DNA from: Struthio camelus
Lineage: Eukaryota; Chordata; Aves; Struthioniformes; Struthionidae
Length of the DNA: 64,000 nucleotides
Reading direction: 5' to 3'
Assembly (NCBI RefSeq): GCF_040807025.1
Contig: NC_090964.1
Coordinates: 11,556,214 to 11,620,213 of the forward strand
Under the pieces are notes generated by a model. The model was given only the letters and a program-made list of their open reading frames with translations. It was not told the DNA's origin and did not search any database. Position 1 is the stretch's first letter. Each line of letters begins with the position of its first letter. Positions 29,301-42,500 of the stretch are shown piece after piece. The translations under genes were made by a program, and so were the position numbers.

Positions 29301-29800
29301 GCATATAAAGCGAGGTTCTTCGCGTTGAATTCGCCTTAGTTCTCTAGTGGCATCGTTTGCGCAGATAGGCGCCTCTAATGAAGTTTTAGCACATATTTGC
29401 TCTTCAATACCATCGAGAGTTAAGGCTCCGTAGCCTTACATTGGGGTTGTAACGAAGCCAGTTCCACGGGGGAAAGGGGCAGAGTAGGTGAGACAGCAGG
29501 ATCAGAACCCATCCGTTGTCCCATGGAAGGGTGGATAGCAATGAAAGGGATAAGGCGGCAAGCCGAGGCTTCCTTCTGGACCCGTGACTACCTCTGTTAA
29601 GCACCTTACCTGCCTGCTGCTGCTCAGAGCAGGTCTTTCTTAAGAAGTCTTCTCAACTTTTGTCTCCCCTCAGAGGGCCAGTGTTTGTATCACTCGATCA
29701 GCTGTACAATGCTTTTTCTACAAATTTGCTTTTTCTGCAAATTCATGCTAGGTACATGTCCTCACATATAAGGGAGCCTTAGCTCTTTTATCATCTCTCC

Positions 29801-29832
<32 letters not shown>

Positions 29833-30868
29833 ACACAGGATTCCTCCTTCCTTTTGTTTTCTTCTGGTCTCTTTGGGCCAAGAAGAGAGAATATTGAGGT
29901 AAGCACTTCTAAACAAGCATTCTACTCATTAGCCCTTGATTTCAGTTTCCACACTGACCTTAGCAAAAATGCTGCTGCATCCTACCACACCTGTAGACCA
30001 GGTGCAATACTCACCCTAGAAATGAGGTTGCACTGGTAGCAAGTGGATCCAATACATAAAACAGCTATAGCACTTTTCGCCCCTCCTTTATTTTTCCAGC
30101 TATCAACTGCTTTTTAGAATACCTAGTTTTAGGAAAGGAGAAAAATGCTGTTCTCAGAGATGCATCTCTCTTGTGAAGGATAACTTTGCATTTGAGAAGA
30201 GTTGCAAAGCTGATTCAGAGAAACAGGAGCCACAGAACACGGAAGGAAATGAGAAATCACAAGTCAGTCACCTCTTGGATTTTCTGCCATGCCTAGAAAA
30301 CTGGCATTAGGAATTCCTCCCCTCCCCCCATACCATATGAATCAGACTGCAAACTCCCTATCTTACTATGGTATGCACCACTCACTTTTACTTCTAAGAG
30401 CTAGATGTCCTGTGTAATCAGAGTTCGGTATTCTGTCAAGAACAGTCCAGGTGGTATTTTGATCTACTCTCCAAGGTGTGGTTTTGAAACAGGACTGTAG
30501 AAGCAAACTACATAGAAATAGGTACACATTATGCAAATAAAGAGTGCAAATTGAGTTGGTATTGCATTTCCAGCAATGTGGTATGTGATCACTTAACATA
30601 ATCATATCCACTCTGTTATGGAACTCTTGAGCAGACAGTTGCCCTGTTAGCCTCAGGTTTGTCATAACCATCACTTGTTTCTTAAACAAAGAAAGCAAAG
30701 AGGTTGGCAAGAACGCCTGAACCCACCAGTTGCTGCTTTAGCTACACAAAAATAGCTGTATACTCATGATACTGACTTTTTTTTTTTTTTTTTAAGATGA
30801 TGAGATAACAAAGTACACATGCGCAGTTCAGACACACAAAAGTCAGGACCACGGTTCTCGGGAAGCCC
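29301..30868. other. Intergenic gap between RRAGC and MYCBP
   Basis: About 1.6 kb between the RRAGC promoter and the MYCBP 3' end. It contains a 26-bp T-run at 29,801-29,826 and a second T-run near 30,779-30,794. No gene is seen. Confidence 0.6.
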
Positions 30869-30874
30869 TTTATT
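30869..30874 (-). terminator. MYCBP: MYCBP poly(A) signal
   Basis: AATAAA on the minus strand lies only about 30 nt beyond the MYCBP stop codon, predicting a very short 3' UTR. It is the only such hexamer close to the stop. Confidence 0.75.
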
Positions 30875-30903
30875 CAGCCAAGGCATTAAAGGAGAAGCTA
30901 TCC

Positions 30904-33900
30904 CTATTCACCACGCTTCTCTTCTTGAGGTGGTTCATACTGAGCCAGCTGTGGATTTAAAGAGAGGAAGTTAGTTAGCTGCAGCATTCTTGATAAACCT
31001 TCCATATTAAGCTAGGTGGAAAAAACAGTTTTTGCCAGTAATGCTGCATTTACTTTGTGCATTTTAATTCATCACTGATATTTATGCAAGTCCATTTTCA
31101 TCAAGTCAGGCAACAAAATAATCCTTCACTCAAGACACTTGACTCGCTGCGCTGTCTAATCCTGCAGCTATAAAAAGGAGGCTTTGCAAATGCACTTTAA
31201 AACATCAGTCTTGCACTTAGTTTTTAACTGTTTCTTGCGCTGCATCTTAGGAAGTACTTTTAATCAAAAATAGCAGCCAACATTGATTAGTATCTTATAT
31301 TCCTTATTTTTACCAAAATATGGTTGAATGAAGTAGTCATAGCAACAGTAGCCAGACCAACATTTCCTGAAACCATCCAGTTTTCATTATGCTTTCTGGA
31401 GTGGATGGCCTAGGCAAGTGTACATTAAAGTACGACCTTTACTTTAAAAGTTATTTCCAAGAATACATTTGCAACTGAAGGCAAGTAAACACCTCCATAA
31501 AAGACAAGCACAAGCTTCAACAAAAAAAAAAAACAAACAAAAAAACAGCTCAAGTGTTAGGACTGAGCCTCTGGAATTTGCCAGTCTAGTTTTCCCCACT
31601 TAAGATTCTTTCCCTGTCCCCCAAATTGCTAGGTAGGTCAAAAAAAAATTAAATCAAAACAGATTAAAAAACACCAATGTGTTCCTTGCAGCAACACCTA
31701 ATTAGATCAATCACTATGCTACTAGCAAGAGATGCTAAATCAGCATTTTGTGAAACCACAAAAGATTACCAGTACACAAACTGGTCAGTTTTTTTTTTTT
31801 TTTTTCCTCCCATGAAGGACATAACTACTGTTCCCCACACACACACACCTGAATTCCACGAGATTCTGACCAGTAAATGTATGGAAAAAGAACAGATCAC
31901 ATAATAATCCAATCGAGGTGGAACACCTATTAGGACATGATTCAAGTTACCAATACATGCATTATTAAAGGGATGTATCCTGTGCTACAGGACTGCTGAA
32001 AAAAGGTTAAACAGTAGTCTACTCTCTGTATTCCTTCAATGTGAACTTGACCATGTTTCAGACACAGAGGTAGAAAATAATGGAAAGAAAAACAATATAT
32101 TAATATTGGAAAACAAGTGAAGCAAGAGTGAACATTAAAAGAGGGACAAAGGTCAAAACACAAAATGTAAGAGAAGAATAGTGCCTGTGAAACAGTTTAG
32201 AGGTACCAAATTATTTCTTCAGAGATTCTAGGGTGAGGAATAACAGTTCAAAAAAGTTATTTGGTACCATGAGCTAGCATCAGCGTGTGCTCCGATAGGC
32301 AAGTTCCAAAGTCCCTGCAATGCAGCATGTCAAGATACATGTTGTTACTAAGGAGAGAGCTTCCCTTTCCAATAAGGGGAAAAGTAGCACCAAATACTGC
32401 AGGTAGGCCTCAAAACATATCAAGTAACCCAAAGATTATGGAACAAGCTTTGACTTCTTTCAAAGATCTTTTTTTCCTGAGGACCCAAGTTACTCTACTT
32501 TCACACATCCACTAATTATCAGTTGCATTTTTAAGTCAGCTACACCAAGTGGATTATTGGTCTATTGCAACACCTCCCAAACTTCAGGGTCTTGGCCATT
32601 TTCCCTAGTCAGCACAAACAAGCGTAACTGCAAGCACTCAGGAGCTACAGAAACAAGAAAAGAGTTACGGGGAAAGCAAGAGGGCGCTCTAGAAGAGAGC
32701 TACAAAGAGGTAATGCCCCTTCTCCCCAGACTAAGGCTAAGTTACATAAGAGAGCTTCCTTCCTCCACATACTTTCTATCGGCTACATAAAAATAAAACC
32801 TGTGGTGAACTTTTCCTATGAACAACTAAAGGAAAGTTCATGTATGAGAACAGCCATACTTCTCAAACACACAGAGGTCCACAGTGGCTCATAAGCCTCA
32901 GGCATACTAATAGCCTATTACCCTATACTATAACCCTAGAAGCAAGGCTTCGCTTCTTTAGTGTTGTTAGGTTTAATATTGGTACCCTGAGGTAGGAGGA
33001 AGCTGTCCACATCTCAGAGCTGTATCAGACAGCCTGTAGACCCATAAAAGCATAGGCTTGCATAAGCTAGCACTTCAGATCCACTCTCTTTGCAGATACA
33101 GGCATACTAGAGCTGTTTTAGTTGAAGTGAAAGTTAGTGTTCCGCATGAATAAGGTGCCTCCACCAGTTATATCCTGCCACATGCAAATCAATTGTAGGG
33201 GCACAGAAGCTAATACATATTTTTCCTCCCTCAGTTAGCCTTTTGGAAGCTTTTATGGTTATATAGCTTTTAATTTAAAAAACAACAACAACGTAATATA
33301 TAAAAGAAAGCTCTTGTGGAAGCATGAGCTACATATTATCAAACAATTTAAAAAATCCAGATGGGATCAAATGAAGATATGGGATTAACTGACCGTTAAA
33401 AAAATACATACATACATCATATATATATATATATGTTTGTATGTTATCAGTGCTGTACTACAGAAAAGAAGTCTCTTCCCCATCGAAAAGTCTTCCCTAG
33501 GCAGAAATCAGGAATGAGTTAATATTCCTCAGTCACGAGGCTAACAATGCAACCACATTTATTTGTTGCTACACTGAAATAAAGTTAGCTGTATTGTAAA
33601 TTTCAAAGAATTCTTTTGCTGTGAAATATGGAACTACTTAGGAACACTAAGTAGACTTTTACCTTGCTTTTGAGATTTTTATTCTCTTCCAACACAGCTT
33701 CATATTTTTCTTTCATCTCTGCCACTTCCAAGCGAAGTGCCTCTATTTCTGGATTTTCAGGAGCTGAAGCTCCTAGATGATGCTTCAGAAAGCTGATATT
33801 TAGATGTTAAGTATTACTTCAGTTAGAAAGCATAACTAGATTTTAGTTTTAACACTTATTATTAAGTTAGTGCTAGAATAAACATGCCAGGAGTTGCATT

Positions 33901-36575
33901 AAACCATTTAAATTACTGCAGTGCTTTTCATCCTGCAGGAGTAAGTTATAAAAATAAGAAAGCTTTTAAAGTTTGTCAGTAAATTCCTAAAATAAAGACA
34001 TCACTAAATACAAGACACATGCAAGTGTTTTGCTACACTCACCTTTTTTTTTTTTTTTTAAATGCAAAAGATGTTAGCATATCAGCTTATGTTTTGAAGA
34101 GTAAAAAAGAATAAGCAACAAGAGAAGCAATAGCCAAAAAGGTAGGCTGCCTTTTTTTTTTTTTTTGGCGCACCCTTTTATGTTAAAGCAAGGGAGCAGG
34201 GTCAGGAAATAGAAGAGACTTCAGAAACCACAATCAAATCCAATCTAATGTGGCAGGTCTCCTACATATTTCTGTAATAGCCTAAAACTTACTTTTGTAA
34301 CTGCTGGCATACTGATGTGCGTGGCTCTCTTATCCTGCCAGAGTTCCCCATAGCTTTCTGATCAGACAAGTTTTCAGCCAAGAAGAATTTTACATGTGCT
34401 TGTAGGACTCTTGGGTGATGAACAGCAGCCAGCAACAGAAGAATACTGGTTTTGAAACGTCAGCAGCCTTAAGGTTGTTAGAAGCTGCTAGTTCAATTTA
34501 AGAGGAGTTTACAATTGTCTGTTGTACTTGGCTGATCAAGAGCCACTTGCAAGACTGCTATTATTAACTAAAACATGTAAAAGTTCTGTCCTTATTTTAA
34601 ATCTCCTATAAATGTTTCTCCAGTTCATCTTGGAGAGAAAAAAATACCATTTGTGTTTTGTGTTAAGTCTCTATGAACAATTCACGGAAGAGAAAAAGGA
34701 TACTCCAGTGCACTATTCGGTTTCTCCGGCTCTTCATATAAGGCTACCAATACTGGAAAAAACAAAACATTCAGCAATTGCAAGCAGTACAATAAACTGA
34801 AATATTAGAGCATGTACCAACAGTCTGAAGACATACAAGTTGGAATTCCACATTTATAGAAAACTTGCCTTTAACAAGACTTTTACCTATTTCCTTTGAC
34901 TGTATAAATAGATCTGCACAGGAAAGAACAGAGCATCGCATGCAATAACAGCTACTCAGAAATTGTGTCAATTCCCGTACCCATAGGCGTAGGCTATTTA
35001 GCTCAGAACACAGAAACGAACAGCCTGGACAAATGTGGCATTTTCCACGTGCAACCATAGCATTAGCTTTCATCACTAAAATGTGAATTCCAACTATTTT
35101 GAGACTCTTGCTTCAGAAATTATTATTTCTGTTTAGGCTACATCTTTGAAACGCAAGACATCGTCAGCACTTCTGTAACTTTCAGTATAAAAAGCAAATC
35201 TCAACTGAACATCTACCGTTAGACAACGAAATGGGTACTGTCAGAGTAGATGACGTTCATCACTCATAATCTTTATGGATCTGAGTTCTGTTGGACAATG
35301 CCAGGCAGGTCAGGCACAAGCATCGGTACCCTGATAAAACCAGCCATATACATACGCCAGCTCTGTATGTGGAACGCTCAGTCTCATGAATCATTAGAAA
35401 ATTCCCAAATATACGCTTCCCCCAAACACACACATAGCCATAGACAATGTTTGCTTTTATAAATATTTTCTGAGCAATGTTTACATGGGACTTAGGTGTC
35501 CTTCGCCCAGCTTCTGATGTCCAAACTACAGAGCCACATTGGTTTCAACTAAGCACCTAAGTTAAAAATAAAAACAGAGTGCTATTGTTTGGAATATGTG
35601 TTTTGCTATCGCAGAGGATGCTTATTACCGTGATAGTAGAAGCACATCGACAAGAAATCAAGTACTGCATACGCTCTAGGCCAATAGTCTTAAACACAAA
35701 ACCCATTTGCTTGACACACTAGATCTGTCCTCTTTAAAGAACATGCTTTTCAAGCAGGGATGTTAACAGACTTTGTCAACATACTATTTGAAGACTCTCA
35801 AAAAAAAAAAAAAAACTTAGCAGACATTGGGACCATACTGAAAGTCAGAACAGGCCTAAGGTTTAGCATAAATATTTGCCCTAAGTATCCAATACAGATA
35901 CTTAGTCATTCAAGTTCACAAGATCTAGGAGGAGCTCCAAGCTTTACTCAAAAAAAAAGGATCTTTTTAAATAGCATGTTTTTAAGAGATCATTTTGTGT
36001 TTTGCCTCAAGCATTTACTTACTCCGGAGATTTGCGGCAGTATTAGAGCCCCCAAATGAGTCTGTTTCCAAGAACAAGCTCGGAGAGAAGCGCTCTGCCC
36101 GAGTGAGAGAGGTCCGCAACACAACAGACCAAGGAGAAGGAAACTGCCTTTATGCCACTCCGGTGCCTTTACCGTTCCCGTAGCGGCCGCCCCAGAGGCG
36201 GCAAACTGCCAGAAATGCAGCGGGCACACGAGAGTCGGTCGCGTCTGCCTCCCCCAGGACGCCCCGCCTCGGCGCCCAGCCCAGAGGCGGCTTCGCCGTC
36301 GCGCACGGCTCCAGAGGCCGCGCGGCGCGGGCAGGGCCGGGCCGGGTCGGGCCGGGCCCGCCGCCGCGGCCCAGGCCGGGCACTTACCCTTGGTGAGCGT
36401 GTCCAGCACCCCCGACTTCTCCAGGTAGCGGCGGAACTGCTCCCGCTTGGAGTCCGCGGCCTGGGGGCAAGGACGCGCACACGGTCAGAGCGGCATGCCG
36501 CCCTCGGCTCGGCTCGGCGGAGACCGTCGGGGCCCACCCGCCCGCTCAGTTCTTTCCTACCTTGTAATGCGCCAT
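30904..36575 (-). CDS. MYCBP: MYC-binding protein (AMY-1)
   Basis: A small coiled-coil protein that binds the N-terminus of MYC and also AKAP and cilium-associated partners. Coding exons on minus: 36,575-36,561 (MAHYK); 36,460-36,388; 34,752-34,704; 33,792-33,663; 30,948-30,904. All junctions are AG/GT and in phase, summing to 104 codons with TAG, or 103 aa, the same length as human. Recognisable blocks: DSKREQFRRYLEKSGVLD, VALYEEPEKPNSALDFLKHH, the heptad-rich segment around RLEVAEMKEKYEAVLEENK, and the C-terminal LAQYEPPQEEKRGE. The first exon codes only five residues and intron 1 is just 100 bp (36,560-36,461). That puts exons 1 and 2 within the CpG island. GJA9 lies upstream on the same strand, the order that gives GJA9-MYCBP read-through RNAs in human. 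Confidence 0.97.
30949..36387 (-). other. MYCBP: MYCBP introns 2-4
   Basis: Intronic DNA interrupted by the 49-bp and 130-bp exons at 34,704-34,752 and 33,663-33,792. It is AT-rich, with a short (TA)n run near 33,419-33,434 and A- or T-runs near 31,521, 31,790, 34,043, 34,153 and 35,800. No nested gene is recognised. Confidence 0.7.
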
Positions 36576-36990
36576 CGAGCCCACACAACGCCAAGCCCAG
36601 CTGCGCGCCTGCGCCCTCGGCCTTTACGGCGCGAGCGCTTCCCGGCGGTCACCATGGCGACGGGGCCCGCGGCGACGCCCCCGCCCTCCACCTCTGACTG
36701 ACTCCGCCCGCCCGGCGCCGGCGCCAGCGTCAACGTCAGCGCCTGCCCCGGCCCCGGCCCCGGCCCCGGCCCCGGCCCCGCCCCCAGCCCCCAGCCCCCG
36801 GCCCCGGCCCCGGCCCCATCCCCGGCCCCAGCGCTGCGGGGCGGCTGCGGCTCCGGGCGCGCTGCGCTGTCGCGGCGGCAGCGCTGTGTCGGAGGCGCTG
36901 CCGCCGCGCTGGCCGTGCCTGAGGAAGCGCAGCCGCCTGGCTGCGGAGTCTCGCTCCGAGGGGCGCCGAAGAACCGCGGGCAGTGAAATC
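36040..36990 (-). promoter_or_regulatory. MYCBP: MYCBP CpG-island promoter
   Basis: A GC-rich, CpG-dense island covers MYCBP exons 1 and 2 and about 400 bp upstream. Upstream of the start codon are a GCGCGCCTGCGC NRF1-like element near 36,603-36,615 and a GGGGCC hexanucleotide run listed separately. The orientation follows from MYCBP. Divergent plus-strand transcription is possible but not shown. Confidence 0.7.
36746..36817 (-). repeat. GGGGCC hexanucleotide repeat upstream of MYCBP
   Basis: Six near-perfect CCCCGG units on plus (GGGGCC type on minus) span 36,746-36,781. After a CCCCCAGC-type interruption, three more units lie at about 36,796-36,817. The run is 170-240 bp upstream of the MYCBP start codon, and the G-rich strand is the sense strand. 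Such runs form G-quadruplexes. Confidence 0.9.
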
Positions 36991-37572
36991 TTCCCGTCAA
37001 AGAGCAAAAGCAAGTCTGTCTATACAACAGGAACAATTACTTTCTTTTTTCCTTTTGTGAGACACAGTGATGCCTACTAATAAAAAATCCCGTTCTTACT
37101 GTCATCATAAAAAAGAACCCATCTAATAATCACACAACTGCAGTTTTAGTTTTTGGGTTTTTTTTCCCCCACCATTTTTTTGCACACTGTTCTGCAGTGA
37201 CTTGAGTTTGCAGTGGAATAAAGGTGAAATTTCTTCTTGGCAAGGTACTGTGATGAAACAGAATTTTTGACACATGCCCACAAAAAAAGTAACACCCCCC
37301 CAGTGAACAGCAGGAAGAAAACAGATTATTTTGCATCTTGTCTTTAATCAACAGAAGTTTGAATGTCAAATGCTGTTTGTGAGCATCTGAATGCTAATGT
37401 TTCTATTATTTAGATAGTGGAAGAAAAGTGTATTAAATACTAGACTCTTTAAACAGGCACATTAAATGCAAAATATGCATTAGCACAAATTTATGTGCCC
37501 GCTGAAAATTTCACTCCAGAAAACGCAAAGTGTAAGCCTACATTAGCAGTATTAATTCTGATTGTCTCTAAT
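36991..37572. other. Gap between the MYCBP promoter and GJA9 3' end
   Basis: An ordinary AT-rich spacer with no gene. It would be transcribed if GJA9 reads through into MYCBP. Confidence 0.6.
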
Positions 37573-37578
37573 TTTATT
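37573..37578 (-). terminator. GJA9: Candidate GJA9 poly(A) signal
   Basis: AATAAA on the minus strand lies about 360 nt beyond the GJA9 stop codon. It is the nearest canonical hexamer I found. Use is inferred. Confidence 0.4.
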
Positions 37579-37938
37579 CAATTTAAATATTATCAGTTGT
37601 GATTTTAATCCTTGTATTTTGCTAGGCCTAAAGTTTTAACCTGGACTTCCCTGACTTTTCCTAATGTGTGGCTTTATATGATGTATGTTTTCCTCTTTAG
37701 CTGGAAGGATAATGAAGCTTATACACTGGAGTTTAAGTCATCTTTGTATTAAAAAATGTAAATACAGTTTAAAGATCACTTAGCTAGTAAGCAAAGGTGT
37801 ACACAACTTGGTTATCTATGTGAAAGAGCTGGTTAAAGTTGAATAATTTAGCTACTCTTAGAAGTAGCTATTACTTATGTTGCAACGTCCAGTAATTCTC
37901 CCAGCATTGACTGGTGTCAGTTCACTTGCTAATTCACA

Positions 37939-39492
37939 CTAAATTTGAAGATCAGTGGTGGCACGCCTGCTGCTGGCATTACTTGACAATGACATTCGCC
38001 TAGACAGAGGGACAGGCTGAGGACTATCACAGTTTCTGCTTTGTTTAGATTCTGAGCTCGCCTCCCCTATGGAGTCAGGAGTGTTTGGTCGGCTCAGGTT
38101 TTTTGGGTCAATTTTGGAAGTAGCGTGGCCTTTGCTTGCACTGAAACTGCTGAGTCTTCTGTTGCTGCTCTTTTGGAGAGAACGTGTTGAAGACCCTGCG
38201 CTCTCAGCCACTGCCGCGCAGTTCCGTGAGGTGCCGATTCCACGCTGTCTTTTTAAACTGTTAACAGGAAAGGTATCACATGAGGTTCGAGATGGCATTT
38301 CAGCAAAGCTTCTCAAGCACATGCTTGAGGCTGTATCTGCACTCTCAGTATAAACAAGGAAATGTTTCTTTTCAGCTTCTTTCTGAGAATCATTTGCTTC
38401 AGTAACTAGCTCCCTAATTAAGCCTTCATTACTATTTGTGCTAGTATTTTGAATCTGATTGTCTAAAGCATTTGTAGATGGCCCCTGCTCTGGCAGATTA
38501 CTTTCCTGATTGTGATGGGTGCAATTGTTGCTACTTCCTGTTCGGTTATTTTGAATAGACTGAAACACAGAAGGAGTACTCAGAACCGGGTAGACAGCGG
38601 TGTCAGTTTGCTTTTCCATTAAAAAGGAATAACCACTAAGTGCAGAAGGAAGAGTTTTTTGTGGAGTTGCAGATATTCCCAAAGAAGAGTGTGGTATTGC
38701 AGAGTATTTCTTAGATTTATTTACGTAGAAATCTTCAAGGTCATCCTTGTTTTTATCCCGTCCACAGAGTCCCATTTTAATTTTTCTGAATCCTAGGTGA
38801 ATAATTTCAAAGATGTTTAAAAGCAATGATACAGTCGCTATTGATTGCATAAATAATATGAACACTGTCTTTTCTGTTGGTCTTGATACAAAGCAGTCAA
38901 CTATGTTTGGACATGGATCTCTCTGACATTTATAAAGGGGATCTAGCTGAAAACCGTACAGAAGATATTGCCCAATCATAAAACCAACTTCCACTGCAGA
39001 TCTAGTAACAATATGTATCACATAAGTGCAGAGCAAAGAGCCTCTCAGGGGTGCTTTGTTTAGCTTTCTTTGATCCAACTGCCGGAGTTCTCTCTCCAGC
39101 CTTTTTCGATTTTCAGTCATTTCTAATTCAGTGCTTTCAAGTTCCACTCTGACTTGAGCTTTCTTTTTTTGCCTCTCTTTTTCTAAGGTTCTTAGTCTGT
39201 ATAAGGCATGACCCATATACACCAAGGAAGGGGAAGACACAAATATAACTTGCAAGACCCAATATCTTATGAGAGAGATAGGAAAGGCCTCATCATAGCA
39301 CACATTTCTGCAACCAGGTTGCTCGGTATTGCATATAAATTCTGATTGTTCATCATTCCAAACATCCTCAGTTGCCACCCCAAGGACAAGCATTCGAAAT
39401 ATGAAGAGGATAGTTAGCCAAATCTTTCCAATAATAGTAGAATGAATGTGGACCTCCTCTAAAATGCCTCCAAGGAAATTCCAGTCTCCCAT
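37939..39492 (-). CDS. GJA9: Gap junction alpha-9 (connexin 58/59)
   Basis: A connexin subunit: six form a hemichannel, and two docked hemichannels make a cell-to-cell channel. The coding region is one exon of 517 codons (human about 515). Four hydrophobic spans lie at about residues 20-40, 75-95, 152-175 and 206-232. Extracellular loop 1 has the CX6CX3C pattern (C54, C61, C65) and loop 2 has CX4CX5C (C189, C194, C200), the docking signature. The N-terminus [15 protein letters not shown] and the C-terminus ending RRATTDLQI match GJA9, not GJA10. The cytoplasmic loop (about 98-150) is highly charged, and the long Ser-rich tail is the divergent part. An acceptor (TACATTTTAG) ends 21 nt upstream of the ATG, so a 5' non-coding exon lies further right, as is usual for connexins. 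Confidence 0.97.
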   Translation of the reverse strand: MGDWNFLGGILEEVHIHSTIIGKIWLTILFIFRMLVLGVATEDVWNDEQSEFICNTEQPGCRNVCYDEAFPISLIRYWVLQVIFVSSPSLVYMGHALYRLRTLEKERQKKKAQVRVELESTELEMTENRKRLERELRQLDQRKLNKAPLRGSLLCTYVIHIVTRSAVEVGFMIGQYLLYGFQLDPLYKCQRDPCPNIVDCFVSRPTEKTVFILFMQSIATVSLLLNIFEIIHLGFRKIKMGLCGRDKNKDDLEDFYVNKSKKYSAIPHSSLGISATPQKTLPSALSGYSFLMEKQTDTAVYPVLSTPSVFQSIQNNRTGSSNNCTHHNQESNLPEQGPSTNALDNQIQNTSTNSNEGLIRELVTEANDSQKEAEKKHFLVYTESADTASSMCLRSFAEMPSRTSCDTFPVNSLKRQRGIGTSRNCAAVAESAGSSTRSLQKSSNRRLSSFSASKGHATSKIDPKNLSRPNTPDSIGEASSESKQSRNCDSPQPVPLSRRMSLSSNASSRRATTDLQI

Positions 39493-39515
39493 GGTTATTC
39501 TGCCATCTTAACACT

Positions 39516-42500
39516 AAAATGTATGAGAGAAAAAAAACATCAAATATTGTAAAAGCTGCAGTCCTTCCTTAATGTATTACCAAGAAAACTGAACTGGAAG
39601 AACCATCATATCTCACATTGTAACCACTGCAGCATAATCCACTACCCATAGGTAATCTCGGCATTAGTGTATCTCACCTACAACACAGAGAAGTGCATCA
39701 TCCACCCATGTCTAACGTATCAGTAACATCACGATAAGGACATAAGTAGGAGGTTTTAGGCATACTCAATCTGCATCAAAACCAGTGAAAACTGAGGTGC
39801 TTGACTTCTAGCAGGACTGAGTTCTTAGCTAAGTCTACTTAAATATACCTTTTTCAGAGAGTTCATATATAAACACACCAAAATCTCTCATGCAGTCTAC
39901 ATAAATTGTAAGCTGAAAGTTATTTTTAAAGTCTCTTAAATATTATCATACTCACCAAACGTTCATAAAAGTCATGGAGAAAGGTGACAATACGGCAAAA
40001 ATAAAGTATTAGCCTTTATGAAGGAAGATTGTAGCAACTAGTTACAGTTCCTGCTGGTAGTTAAGGTGTTTCCCTTTCAGAGGCAGCCACCAGAGCAAGC
40101 TGCTCTGTGACACTCACAGGAGAGCATTTCAAGAGCATTATGTGATCTGTTTGAATCATTATCCAATAGATAGCGGTGTGAGAGCAGCATCTTTGTTTAG
40201 GACAGTTCCCAAGTTACTGAGGTTTTACTTCCCTGTAAACAAACAGAGAAATATTTCCTGGTCTCCATTTTCAGATGTTCTGAGCTCCACGTTGCAGCTG
40301 AAGTCTGTGGTAAGGTCCAGTTTTGCAATGAAAAATTGCAAGATCATTATATAAATGATCTTGTGAGGGAATAAAGCATCTAACTAAAAATGCAGTGTTA
40401 GAATTAAAAAATAAATTTTTAAGCATAGATTTTGGAGCTAATTTCTTTTTGTTTGCGGATAACAGCAACAAATAAATAAATAAAATCACTGTAATATTAG
40501 TCCAATTTCCTCTGATCAATAATATCTGAATCTGAAATACAGAATACAGTGCATAGGTGTCAATTATTGCTATCTTTGGCTATGATTCTATTACAAATAA
40601 AAGATTTTTCCAAAAATCATATACCAGTATTTTCACTAACGATCATCACTTCAGTACAAAGATGCAGGTAATATTTTTGTGTAATCATACTTCTTGCATT
40701 TATTTCATATTTTTGTTCTGATCTCTGTTACAAGAGACAAGATTTTAAATTCTGTTTCAAGGTTTATGTTATTATATACACTTATATAAACATTTTTCTT
40801 TTATATGTGCAGGGATAACTATTATGTTCATAGATTTAACTTTACATTGTATGTGCAGTACAATTTAATAGCATTCAGTATATTACGAACAGAATACATC
40901 TTCCTAGTAGAAAGGTGGCTTAAGACAGAGCTTAAGACACCGTTATTAAATTAAATGGAAGTTGAAATCATAGTGATGCAATATTGATGACTACAGAGGA
41001 AATCTTAAGTTAAAAGGGCCTATTAAACATGAAAATACACTTTCAAATTGGTATATAACTTTTTTTATAATATAATATAATAATATATAATTTTTTTAAA
41101 GATAACTAAATTAAAAATAAATGACACTTTAAAAAATAAAACATACCTTTCTTTACAAAGATCTGCAAAAGCAAAGCTCTGTGGCATCCAATGAAAAGTT
41201 ATAACCCCTGCCATCTTCCAACTGCGTGAGCAAATTTCATATTTTAAAATAGTTTATTTCACTACGGGAGCAATTAAAGGAATGCAAGCTTTGCACATTG
41301 CACTTATATTTGCTATGGATGGAGGGAGGAGAAAATCAATTTGTTGTTCAGTCTGCTGTGGCTCCTAGCACAATTTAACTACAATCAAATTATTATTTCC
41401 AGTGAAAGAATCTTGTTAAAAAAAGCTAGAAATGAAAAAATACAGAGCTCTAACTTCCTTCAGAATGTTCTCCCTTAACCCTTTTCTTCCAAACTGTAAA
41501 AGCAATCTCAGCTTCAGACTGTTGTCAACCAACAGAAGATGGCTTATACTTACAATTGGGGAAGACATTTCTTATGAAAATTGTTGTCACCACAAATTGA
41601 TTCAGAATATACACAGTAGCCAAACTCACTCGGTCAATGAATGGCACAACTACAGATACAGATTTCTGTGAGTGCATCTATCAAGGCATTGGCATTCTGC
41701 TTCACTCTTTTAATCAATGGTTTTAAAAGTACTAACTTTCAGACTATGTTTTAGTTTATTTACATATCTCCATAGCAAAGAACACCCAGCTTGCCTGTGC
41801 AAAAGTTAAGAAGATAAATCCTTACAAAGACTATGCAATTTACATTTTTGCTGAAAAACTGTTCCATTGGAACAGCTTCCGCTTCACGTCATACTTGTGA
41901 TGTAAAAACTCAGCAATAGTGTTTTTGGTCCCTCCAGGCTTCCCCCCTCTCCATACACAGCATCTGTCCTTGTACTCTACAGTTCTTTATTCTCTTTATG
42001 CCATCTTTCTTGCCATACTTAAAATAGCCTTGAACATCACACCTGTTCTATTCTATTTTTCCAGTCCATTTAATTTAGTATTTGTTTTTAGGAGCAAGTC
42101 ATTAGAAATGGAACCCAAGAAGTAGAAAAGTTGTGGCAGGAGTTTTAGAGACTGGAGGTACATCGTGACAGTAAATGGCGCCTTTAAAGAGTCTGCTTGG
42201 TAGCTGTGGACAGACTGCAGCTTGTAAGCTGAGCTGATGCAAAAATACATTTAAAATAGCTTAAAATTTAACCGATATTTTCTTGAGCTGATCAGACCAT
42301 TGCAATACATTTTGGGAGCGATGGCAGGCTGGGGAACGTGCTTTCAAATGTTTTGCAACTCGGCAAATGCTTGCAGAAACGTTGTGGTGAGGGGATGGAA
42401 ACAGGCCTCCTTTTTGAAAAAGGAGGACAGGGAAGGAAACATGCTTGTTTTGTGTGCAAAGATGTTCCTGGAGCTAGTATCAGAACCATAAGGGCCAAGC

